From Pseudomonadota bacterium (GTDB lineage: Bacteria > Pseudomonadota > Alphaproteobacteria > Caulobacterales > Caulobacteraceae): a stretch of 64,000 nt of DNA. Position 1 is the stretch's first letter. Each line of letters opens with the position of its first letter. The stretch lies in the NCBI GenBank assembly GCA_023390245.1, contig JAEWDF010000115.1, positions 7,122-71,121 on the forward strand, given 5' to 3'. Both the position numbers and the translations under genes were made by a program. This document shows positions 17,741-24,843 of this stretch, piece after piece. The notes beneath the pieces were generated by a model. It saw nothing but the letters and a program-made list of their open reading frames with translations, was not told where the DNA came from and did not search any database.

Positions 17741-18061
17741 TCAGTGCTGATTCTCGGGCAGGCGGACGATCAGACCGTCCAGGGCGTCGGTGACGCGGAT
17801 CTGGCACGACAGCCGCGAATTGGGCTCCACCTCCTCGGCGAAATCCAGCATGGATTCCTCCATGGCGCTGGGACCGCCCGTCGCCGCGCGCCAGGCCTCG
17901 TCGACATAGACGTGGCAGGTGGCGCAGGCGCAGGCGCCGCCGCAATCGGCGTCGATGCCCGGCACATTGTTGCGGATCGCGCCTTCCATGACCGACAGGC
18001 CGGTCTTCACGTCGACGACGTGCTCGGTCCCATCGTGCTCGATGTAGGTGATCTTGGGCAT
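17741..18061 (-). CDS. 2Fe-2S ferredoxin (adrenodoxin type)
   Basis: 106 residues. Cluster cysteines appear in CGGACACATC (spacing C-x5-C-x2-C) and a fourth Cys in RLSCQIRV, the adrenodoxin/putidaredoxin pattern. MEESMLDFAEEVEPNSRLSC is typical of the acidic partner-binding helix. It lies 52 bp after sdhB, in the same direction. It may be the electron donor for Fe-S assembly or a monooxygenase; no such partner gene is in the neighbourhood. Confidence 0.9.
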   Translation of the reverse strand: MPKITYIEHDGTEHVVDVKTGLSVMEGAIRNNVPGIDADCGGACACATCHVYVDEAWRAATGGPSAMEESMLDFAEEVEPNSRLSCQIRVTDALDGLIVRLPENQH

Positions 18062-18113
18062 GAGGCGGTCTTAGCCGAGGGCGCGCCGGAGGCAAGCCTC
18101 CGGTGCGGAATCC

Positions 18114-18911
18114 TCAGGCCGCCTGCTTCTTGCGGCCGGGCGCGACCATCAGCTTCTTGGTCTCGGCGATGGCCTTGGCCGGGTTCAGCCCCTTGGGGCA
18201 GACCTGGGCGCAGTTCATGATGGTGTGGCAGCGGTAGAGCTTGAACGGGTCTTCCAGGTCGTCGAGACGCTTCTGGGTGGCGTCGTCGCGGCTGTCGGCG
18301 ATCCAGCGGTAGGATTGCAGCAGCGCCGCCGGACCCAGGTATTCCTCCTGGTTCCACCAGTAGCTGGGGCAGGACGTCGAGCAGCAGGCGCACAGGATGC
18401 ACTCGTACAGTCCGTCCAGCTTCTCGCGGTCGGCGGGCGACTGCAGCCGTTCCTTCTCCGGATCCGGCTCATCGGACTGAAGATAGGGCTGGATGGAATC
18501 GTACTGGGCGTAGAACAGGCTCAGGTCCGTCACCAGGTCCTTGACCACCGGCTGGTGCGGCAGGGGCGAGATGGTGATGTTGGACGACGAACATTCATCC
18601 CAGCCCTTGGTGCACGCCAGGGCGTTGCGTCCGTCGATGTTCATCGAGCAGGAGCCGCAGATGCCTTCGCGGCACGACCGGCGGAACGACAGCGTCGGGT
18701 CGATGGTGTTCTTGATGTGGATCAGGGCGTCCAGCAGCATCGGCCCGTGATCGTCGGCCGAGACCTCGTAGACGTCCCAGCGCGGATCGGCGTCCACCTC
18801 GGGATCGTAGCGATAGACCTTGTAGGTCTTGACGTTGCTGGCGCCGGAGGGGGCCTTGTGGACCACGCCCTTGGTCGGCTTGGAGCCCTTGGGGAGAGTG
18901 AGCTGCACCAT
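18114..18911 (-). CDS. sdhB: Succinate dehydrogenase iron-sulfur subunit
   Basis: 265 residues. It carries electrons from the flavin in SdhA to quinone through three clusters: 2Fe-2S (SCREGICGSCSMNIDG with a distal Cys in ALACTKG), 4Fe-4S and 3Fe-4S (CILCACCSTSCP and CHTIMNCAQVCPKGLNP). It starts 1 bp after the sdhA stop. The complex sits on the cytoplasmic side of the inner membrane through SdhC/SdhD. Confidence 0.97.
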   Translation of the reverse strand: MVQLTLPKGSKPTKGVVHKAPSGASNVKTYKVYRYDPEVDADPRWDVYEVSADDHGPMLLDALIHIKNTIDPTLSFRRSCREGICGSCSMNIDGRNALACTKGWDECSSSNITISPLPHQPVVKDLVTDLSLFYAQYDSIQPYLQSDEPDPEKERLQSPADREKLDGLYECILCACCSTSCPSYWWNQEEYLGPAALLQSYRWIADSRDDATQKRLDDLEDPFKLYRCHTIMNCAQVCPKGLNPAKAIAETKKLMVAPGRKKQAA

Positions 18912-18912
18912 C

Positions 18913-20697
18913 TTAGTAAACCCGCGCCTTGGGCTCGATATACGAGACCTCGTCCGACATCGTGTAATTGTGCACCGGGCGATAATCGATCTGGACGCCC
19001 TCGCCCGGCCGTTTCCAGGCCAGGGTGTGCTTCATCCAGTTGACGTCGTCGCGGTCCGGATAGTCCTCGCGGGCGTGGGCGCCGCGCGATTCCGTGCGGT
19101 TCAGGCCGCCCTCGATGGTGACCAGGGCCTGGGCGATCAGGTTGTCGTACTCCAGCGTCTCGACCAGATCGGTGTTCCAGATCAGGCCGCGGTCGGTCGT
19201 CTTGATGTCGGCGCCGGCGGCGTCGATGGCGCGCAGCTTGTTGACGCCTTCTTCAAGCGTCTTGCCGGTGCGGAACACCGCCGCATCGGCCTGCATGGCC
19301 CGCTGCATCGACAGACGAAGCTCGGCGGTCGGGGTCGAGCCGTTGGCGTTTCGGAAGCGGTCCAGGCGGCCGATATGGGCGTCGGTCGCCGAGGCGGGCG
19401 CGTCCGGCACGGCCGACGCCTTGTCGACGACCTCACCGCAGCGCAGGCCGACGGCGCGGCCGAACACCACCAGGTCGGTCAGCGAGTTGGAGCCCAGACG
19501 GTTGGCGCCGTGCACCGAGACGCAGGCCGCCTCGCCCACGGCCATCAGGCCGGGCACGACGCTGTCGGGGTTGCCGTCGCGCAGCGTCAGCACCTCGCCG
19601 TGATAGTTCGTGGGGATGCCGCCCATGTTGTAGTGGACGGTCGGCAGGACCGGGATCGGCTCCTTGGTCACGTCGACGCCGGCGAAGATCTTGGCCGATT
19701 CCGAAATGCCCGGTAGGCGCTGGTGCAGGATCTTGGGATCCAGGTGATCCAGGTGAAGGAAGATGTGGTCCTTGTTCGGGCCCACGCCCCGGCCTTCGCG
19801 GATCTCGATGGTCATGGAGCGGCTGACCATGTCGCGCGGCGCCAGGTCCTTCACGGTCGGGGCATAGCGCTCCATGAAGCGCTCGCCCTCGGAGTTGGTC
19901 AGGTATCCGCCCTCGCCGCGCGCGCCCTCGGTGATCAGGCAGCCGGCGCCATAGATGCCGGTCGGGTGGAACTGCACGAACTCCATGTCCTGGAGCGGCA
20001 GGCCGGCGCGCAGCACCATGGCGTTGCCGTCGCCGGTGCAGGTGTGGGCCGAGGTGGCCGAGAAATAGGCGCGGCCGTAACCGCCGGTCGCCAGCACCAC
20101 CATCTTGGCGCGGAAGCGGTGCAGCTGGCCGGTGTCGAGCTGGAGCGCCGTCACGCCGGTGCAGGCGCCGTCCTGCATGATCAGGTCCAGGGCGAAATAT
20201 TCGACGAAGAACTTCACCTCGCGCCGCACCGACTGGCCGTACAGGGTGTGCAGGATGGCGTGGCCGGTGCGGTCGGCGGCGGCGCAGGTGCGCTGGACCG
20301 GTCCTTCGCCGAAGTTGCGGGTCATGCCGCCGAAGGCGCGCTGATAGATCTTGCCTTCGTCCGTCCGGCTGAACGGCACGCCCCAGTGCTCCAGCTCATA
20401 GACCGCCTTGGGGGCGTTCCGGACCAGGTATTCGATGGCGTCCTGGTCGCCGAGCCAGTCCGACCCCTTGACGGTGTCGTACATGTGCCATTGCCAGCTG
20501 TCCTCGCCCATGTTGCCGAGCGAGGCCGAGATGCCGCCCTGCGCCGCGACGGTGTGGGAGCGGGTCGGGAAGACCTTGGTCACGCAGGCGACCTTCAGCC
20601 CCTGCTGGGCGGCGCCGAGCGCGGCCCTGAGGCCCGAGCCGCCCGCGCCGACGACGACGACGTCATATTCGTGATCGATGAGTTCGTAAGCAGCCAT
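18913..20697 (-). CDS. sdhA: Succinate dehydrogenase flavoprotein subunit
   Basis: 594 residues (E. coli 588). FAD-binding Rossmann motif VVVGAGGSGLRAALGAA at the N-terminus; the segment RSHTVAAQGG contains the covalent-flavin histidine; HPTGIYGAGCLITEGARGEGG and RSMTIEIREGRGVGP belong to the substrate site. The ATG at 20697 gives MAAYELIDHEYDVVVVG. It follows sdhD after 8 bp. Confidence 0.97.
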   Translation of the reverse strand: MAAYELIDHEYDVVVVGAGGSGLRAALGAAQQGLKVACVTKVFPTRSHTVAAQGGISASLGNMGEDSWQWHMYDTVKGSDWLGDQDAIEYLVRNAPKAVYELEHWGVPFSRTDEGKIYQRAFGGMTRNFGEGPVQRTCAAADRTGHAILHTLYGQSVRREVKFFVEYFALDLIMQDGACTGVTALQLDTGQLHRFRAKMVVLATGGYGRAYFSATSAHTCTGDGNAMVLRAGLPLQDMEFVQFHPTGIYGAGCLITEGARGEGGYLTNSEGERFMERYAPTVKDLAPRDMVSRSMTIEIREGRGVGPNKDHIFLHLDHLDPKILHQRLPGISESAKIFAGVDVTKEPIPVLPTVHYNMGGIPTNYHGEVLTLRDGNPDSVVPGLMAVGEAACVSVHGANRLGSNSLTDLVVFGRAVGLRCGEVVDKASAVPDAPASATDAHIGRLDRFRNANGSTPTAELRLSMQRAMQADAAVFRTGKTLEEGVNKLRAIDAAGADIKTTDRGLIWNTDLVETLEYDNLIAQALVTIEGGLNRTESRGAHAREDYPDRDDVNWMKHTLAWKRPGEGVQIDYRPVHNYTMSDEVSYIEPKARVY

Positions 20698-20705
20698 GGT
20701 CGGGA

Positions 20706-21110
20706 TCAGGCTCCGAAGCCGGCGGGCAGCGGCGCCGAGCCCAGCGCCAGCCGCACGATGAAGAAGACGCTGGCGGCCGCCAGCACCAGGCACACGAGAT
20801 TCAGCAGCACCACCAGCGCCGCCTTGGTCCCCGGCTTGTGGACGTAGTCCTCGATGATCACCTTCCAGGCCAGGCTGGCGAAGCCGAGGAAGACCAGGAT
20901 GGTGATCGCGGCCAGGGCGGCGTTCAGCGGCGCGGCGAACCAGGCCAGCACGGCCGCGTAGGACGCCCCCGCCAAGGTATAGGCGCTCGAGGCGGCCCAG
21001 ACGCCCAGCGGCAGCAGCGCCGCCAGCAGCACGCGTTCGGTCAGCCATTCGCCGGCGCCGTGGCGCTCGGAAATCTTGACGTTGTTCCTGAACTTGGCCG
21101 GACCGCTCAC
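20706..21110 (-). CDS. sdhD: Succinate dehydrogenase membrane anchor subunit SdhD (heme ligand absent)
   Basis: 134 residues with three membrane helices. It starts at a GTG (21110) that overlaps the sdhC stop in GTGA. The helix-2 motif reads FASLAWKVIIEDYVH; the Asp-Tyr pair (D88, Y89) of the quinone site is present, but the residue 11 positions before that Asp, which is the heme-b ligand histidine (H71 in E. coli SdhD), is phenylalanine 77 (codon 20880-20882). The rest fits the family (LTERVLLAALLPLGVW). Function as anchor is secure; heme binding is doubtful. Confidence 0.9.
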   Translation of the reverse strand: MSGPAKFRNNVKISERHGAGEWLTERVLLAALLPLGVWAASSAYTLAGASYAAVLAWFAAPLNAALAAITILVFLGFASLAWKVIIEDYVHKPGTKAALVVLLNLVCLVLAAASVFFIVRLALGSAPLPAGFGA

Positions 21111-21571
21111 AGCGAGACCCTCCCGGTGACGAACAGAACGATCCAGAACAGCACCGACAGGACCACCGGCCCGAACACCGCGATCTGCGACAGGGTGGTC
21201 GCCGCCTTCAGCGTCAGGCCCGACCCCGTGTCGTTGATCAGGTGGCGGCCGCCGTTCAGGATGAAGGAGAACAGCACCAGCGTCAGGCCGAAGCCGACGA
21301 TCAGGCCCAGCGGCGACCCCATGAAGCCGCCGGCCGCCGCGAAGGCGTCGGCGCCCGACGCCGCGGCCGCCAGCCATCCGACCAGCAGGACCACGCCGCC
21401 ACTTGCAGCGATGATGGTCGCGCGGAACAGGATCGAGGCCGTCATGGTGACGTGCCAGCGCCAGACTTCCATGTGCGGAGACAGCGGAGTGCGGTGACCG
21501 TTCGGTTGGGTGACGAAACGGCCGGTGTGGTCGTCGCGCGCATCCCCCGAGGTCGAGTTGGGATGAGTCAT
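21107..21571 (-). CDS. sdhC: Succinate dehydrogenase cytochrome b subunit SdhC (heme ligand absent)
   Basis: 154 residues, three membrane helices. TPLSPHMEVWRWHVTM and SILFR are the family N-terminal motif; Ser46 and Arg50 correspond to the quinone-site Ser27 and Arg31 of E. coli. In helix 2, NGGRHLINDTG aligns with the conserved NGxRHLxWDxG, but seven residues before that His, where the heme-ligand His84 should be, there is Phe103 (codon 21263-21265). Start ATG 21571; an in-frame TTG lies at 21586. First gene of sdhCDAB; it overlaps sdhD by 4 bp. Confidence 0.9.
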   Translation of the reverse strand: MTHPNSTSGDARDDHTGRFVTQPNGHRTPLSPHMEVWRWHVTMTASILFRATIIAASGGVVLLVGWLAAAASGADAFAAAGGFMGSPLGLIVGFGLTLVLFSFILNGGRHLINDTGSGLTLKAATTLSQIAVFGPVVLSVLFWIVLFVTGRVSL

Positions 21572-21777
21572 GCGAATCGTTCTCAAAAGCGAATGAATTC
21601 AATCGCCGTGTGCGGTTGCGAAGGCTTTAGTAACCGGGAAGCGGCGGTGTCAACGCAAGAGGGTCAAGAAGGCCGATAACGCGGTTCGGAAAAGGTTCCA
21701 TCACGAGCCGATCACGTTTTCGAGCGCTTTCGGACCCAGGCCTAGGCGCCGGGAGTCCGTCTTTGGCAGGGTAGGGC

Positions 21778-22362
21778 ATGATCTGGTTCGCCTTCGCCTC
21801 CGCCCTGACCCTCCAGACCGCTTACGACCAGGCCGCCGCCACGCCCGAGACCTATCAGGCGCCTGTGGTGCGGCCGTTCGAACCGCCGTCCGATTTCGGC
21901 CGCGAGGACGCCCAGGGCGATGCGGACGAAACCGTGCATCGCCGCCCCCTGACCCAGGCGGTCCGGGTCGGCGCCTATGTCGGCAGCTACGAAACCAGCC
22001 CGACCGACGGCGAGATCGCCTACGACCAGGGCGTGGCCCAGGCCGAGATCAACCTCGACGGCCGCATGGGACCGCTGGACGGCCGCTGGCGCGTGTCGGA
22101 CGAGGCGGGGCGACCGCTGCTGTCGCTGGTTCTGACCGACCGGGGCGAAGGGCGGATGGTCGAGGGCGGGTGGCGCAGACTGGAGCCGCACGCGGCGAGC
22201 GCCGCGGACGGCGTCGCCGGCCCGGCGGCCCGGCAGGACGGCGTGGTCGTCGTTCCGCTGGACGGCGGGACCTTGCGCCTGCATCCGGCGGCGCGCGGCT
22301 TCGTCGGCACGCTGGAGCGCGGCGGCCGTCGCCAGGCCGTGGTCGTCAGCCGCGCCGGCTGA
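21778..22362 (+). CDS. Conserved secreted protein of unknown function
   Basis: 194 residues, not recognised. The short hydrophobic N-terminus (MIWFAFASALTLQTAYDQAA) looks like a signal peptide. The body has a beta-rich repeat of aspartate/glycine turns (GEIAYDQGVAQAEINLDGRMG, GRWRVSDEAG) and no cysteine or catalytic motif. The 206 bp before it, up to sdhC, hold only the divergent promoters as far as I can see. It precedes a pirin gene by 40 bp on the same strand. Confidence 0.6.
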   Translation: MIWFAFASALTLQTAYDQAAATPETYQAPVVRPFEPPSDFGREDAQGDADETVHRRPLTQAVRVGAYVGSYETSPTDGEIAYDQGVAQAEINLDGRMGPLDGRWRVSDEAGRPLLSLVLTDRGEGRMVEGGWRRLEPHAASAADGVAGPAARQDGVVVVPLDGGTLRLHPAARGFVGTLERGGRRQAVVVSRAG

Positions 22363-22402
22363 CGCCTCGTCCACCGGTCGTCGGCGTCCTATATGCGGGC
22401 GT

Positions 22403-23272
22403 ATGACGCACGCCCCGACCTTCCGCACCGTCTCCACCCTGCACGCCGCCGGCCGCGACGACATCGGCGACCTGGTGACGCGCCGGCCCGTGCCCGGCCC
22501 CGGCCTGGACCAGGTCGATCCGTTCCTGTTCCTGAACCACCACGGGCCGCAGACCTATCCGCCGAACAACGCGGGCCTGCCGTTCGGGCCGCATCCGCAC
22601 CGGGGCTTCGAGACCGTCACCTTCATCCTCGACGGCGAACTGGCGCACAACGATTCCGGCGGCGGCGAGAGCATCATCCGGGCGGGCGGGGTCCAGTGGA
22701 TGACCGCCGGTTCGGGCCTGATCCACGCCGAGTTGTCGCCAGCCGCCTTCAAGCGCGACGGCGGCCCGCTGGAGATCCTGCAGCTGTGGGTCAACCTGCC
22801 GTCGCGGCTGAAGATGACGACGCCGAACTACATCGGCCTGCAGGCGGCCGACATCCCCAGCTTCACCAACGACGGCGGCGTGACCATCGAACCGACCTCA
22901 GGCGAATGGCTGGGCGTCGCCGCGCCGATCCAGTCGCTGATCGACGTGCAGCTGGCCGTCGTGCGGATGCCGGCGGGAACGACGCTGGACCTGCCCGTCG
23001 CGGCCGGGCGCAACGTCTTCTTCTATGTCGTCTCCGGGGAGGCGGCGGTGGAGGGAACGACCGTCCCGCAATGGACGCTGGCCCGAGTGACCGACGGCGA
23101 CCGCCTGCGGGTCCAGGCCGAGCAGGGCGCGATCCTGCTGCTGGGCCACGCCGCGCCGATCGGCGAACCGGTCTTCGCCCACGGTCCCTTCGTGATGAAC
23201 ACCCGCGAAGAGATCATCCAGGCGGTTCAGGACTATCAGGCGGGAAAGTTCGGTCCGCCGCCGCGCGTCTGA
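22403..23272 (+). CDS. Pirin family protein (first of two)
   Basis: 289 residues, bicupin fold. The N-terminal cupin carries the metal site: FGPHPHRGFETVTFILDGEL followed by the Glu in SGLIHAEL. Pirins act as quercetin dioxygenases or as protein-binding regulators; in Serratia a pirin was reported to bind pyruvate dehydrogenase E1. A -10-like CCTATATG is only about 10 bp before the ATG, suggesting a very short leader. It converges with lpdA, 4 bp apart. Confidence 0.92.
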   Translation: MTHAPTFRTVSTLHAAGRDDIGDLVTRRPVPGPGLDQVDPFLFLNHHGPQTYPPNNAGLPFGPHPHRGFETVTFILDGELAHNDSGGGESIIRAGGVQWMTAGSGLIHAELSPAAFKRDGGPLEILQLWVNLPSRLKMTTPNYIGLQAADIPSFTNDGGVTIEPTSGEWLGVAAPIQSLIDVQLAVVRMPAGTTLDLPVAAGRNVFFYVVSGEAAVEGTTVPQWTLARVTDGDRLRVQAEQGAILLLGHAAPIGEPVFAHGPFVMNTREEIIQAVQDYQAGKFGPPPRV

Positions 23273-23276
23273 CGGC

Positions 23277-24671
23277 TCAGATGTGGATGGCGTGCCCAAG
23301 GGCGCGCAGGGACGCCTCGTGGAAGGCCTCGCCCAGGGTCGGGTGGACGTGGATGGTCCCGGCGACATCCTCCAACACCGCCCCCATCTCCAGCATCTGG
23401 GCGAAGCTGTTGGACAGTTCCGACACGTGCTGCCCCACCGCCTGGACGCCCAGCAGGCGGTGATCGGCCTTGGAGGCGATCACCCGCACGAAGCCGCCGT
23501 CCTCGCCCGCCTCGATGGCCAGGGCGCGGCCGATGGCGGCGAAGGGGAAGACGGCCTGGATCACGTCGTCGCGGCCCTTCACCTCATCGGGGCCGAGGCC
23601 GGCGGAGACGATCTCCGGTTCGGTGAAGCAGACCGCGGCGATGGTGGTCGGATCGAACACCTGGTCATGGCCGGCGATGATCTCGGCGACGACCTCGCCC
23701 TGGGCCGAACCCTTGTGCGCCAGCATCGGCTCGCCCGTCAGGTCGCCGACGGCCCAGACGTTCTTCATCGAGGTCGCGCAGCGGTTGTCGATCTTCACGA
23801 AGGGCCCGGCCATGGCCACGCCCATGGCCTCCAGGCCCCAGCCCTGGGTGCGCGGACGGCGGCCCACGGTGACCAGCACCTTGTCGGCGTCCAGTTGCAG
23901 CGGCTCGCCGTCCTGGGTCGTGACGTTCAGCTTGCCGTCGCCAAAGCCCCCGGCGCGTGCGCCGAGGTGCAGCGCGACCCCATGCTTTTCCAGCCATTTG
24001 GCGACCGGGTCGGTCAGGGCCTTGTCGTAGAGCGGCAGGATGCGCTCGGCCATTTCGACAATGGCCACTTCGGCGCCCAGCTTCCTGAAGGCGATGCCCA
24101 GTTCCAAGCCGATGTAACCGCCGCCGACGACGACCAGCTTCTTCGGAACCTCCGGCAGACTGAGCGCCTCGGTCGAGGAGATGACGTCGCCGCCGAACGG
24201 CAGGAAGGGCAGTTCGACCGGCTCCGAGCCCGTCGCCAGAATGACGTGTTCGGCGGTGATCTTCATCTCGCCATCGTCCGACTTCACCACGCAGGTCTTG
24301 GCGTCCTCGAAGGTCGCCCAGCCCTTGATCACCTTGACCTTGGCCTTCTTCAGAAGGGCCGCGACGCCGGCGTTCAGCTTGCGGACGATGCCGTCCTTCC
24401 ATTCGACCGTCTGCTTGAGGTCGATGGCCGGCTTGGCCGCCGTGATGCCCAGCGTTCCGCCGTCGGCTGCCTTGGCCACCGTCTCGAACTTGCCCGCCGC
24501 ATGGATGATCGCCTTGGACGGAATGCAGCCGACGTTCAGGCAGGTCCCGCCCAAGCCATCGCCGCCATCGACCAGCACGGTGTCCAGCCCCAGCTGGCCG
24601 CAACGGATGCCGGCGACATAGCCGCCGGTGCCGGCGCCGATGATCAGGACTTTGGTTTTGATCTGCTGCAT
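23277..24671 (-). CDS. lpdA: Dihydrolipoyl dehydrogenase (E3)
   Basis: 464 residues. The FAD-dependent enzyme that reoxidises the lipoyl groups of E2 proteins with NAD+. Motifs: FAD site GAGTGGYVAG, redox pair in GGTCLNVGCIPSKA, NAD site VVGGGYIGLELG, second FAD segment AVGDLTG, and the catalytic HVHPTLGEAFHEA His-Glu pair near the C-terminus. It is the last gene of the bkd unit but the only E3 in the window, so it may also serve 2-oxoglutarate dehydrogenase. It is separated from bkdB by a palindromic repeat element. Confidence 0.95.
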   Translation of the reverse strand: MQQIKTKVLIIGAGTGGYVAGIRCGQLGLDTVLVDGGDGLGGTCLNVGCIPSKAIIHAAGKFETVAKAADGGTLGITAAKPAIDLKQTVEWKDGIVRKLNAGVAALLKKAKVKVIKGWATFEDAKTCVVKSDDGEMKITAEHVILATGSEPVELPFLPFGGDVISSTEALSLPEVPKKLVVVGGGYIGLELGIAFRKLGAEVAIVEMAERILPLYDKALTDPVAKWLEKHGVALHLGARAGGFGDGKLNVTTQDGEPLQLDADKVLVTVGRRPRTQGWGLEAMGVAMAGPFVKIDNRCATSMKNVWAVGDLTGEPMLAHKGSAQGEVVAEIIAGHDQVFDPTTIAAVCFTEPEIVSAGLGPDEVKGRDDVIQAVFPFAAIGRALAIEAGEDGGFVRVIASKADHRLLGVQAVGQHVSELSNSFAQMLEMGAVLEDVAGTIHVHPTLGEAFHEASLRALGHAIHI

Positions 24672-24692
24672 CGCTCGTCTCGTTCAAATCCT

Positions 24693-24835
24693 CCCTCTCC
24701 CGGTGGGAGAGGGCTTGCGCGCACGACGGCTAGCCGTCGTTCTGGCGCGAAAGGGTGAGGGTCGTGCGTCTCCGGCGAGACCCTCACCCTCATCCGTCTC
24801 GCTGCGCGAGCCACCCTCTCCCACCGGGAGAAGGG
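24693..24835. repeat. Intergenic palindromic repeat element
   Basis: The whole 172-bp gap between bkdB and lpdA is filled by nested palindromes. Terminal hairpins: CCCTCTCCC-GGT-GGGAGAGGG (24693-24713) and its near reverse complement at 24814-24835. Inside: an 18-bp perfect palindrome at 24723-24740 (arms ACGACGGC) and an 11-bp stem, GGGTGAGGGTC at 24753-24763 pairing with 24779-24789. This resembles the mobile non-coding palindromic repeats scattered through genomes of Caulobacterales and rhizobia. It might also modulate lpdA mRNA levels. Confidence 0.75.
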
Positions 24836-24843
24836 AAGTCAGT

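Noticed and set aside
24693..24835. CRISPR-like array in the bkdB-lpdA gap
   Set aside because: The repeats are inverted and nested, not direct with regular spacers.
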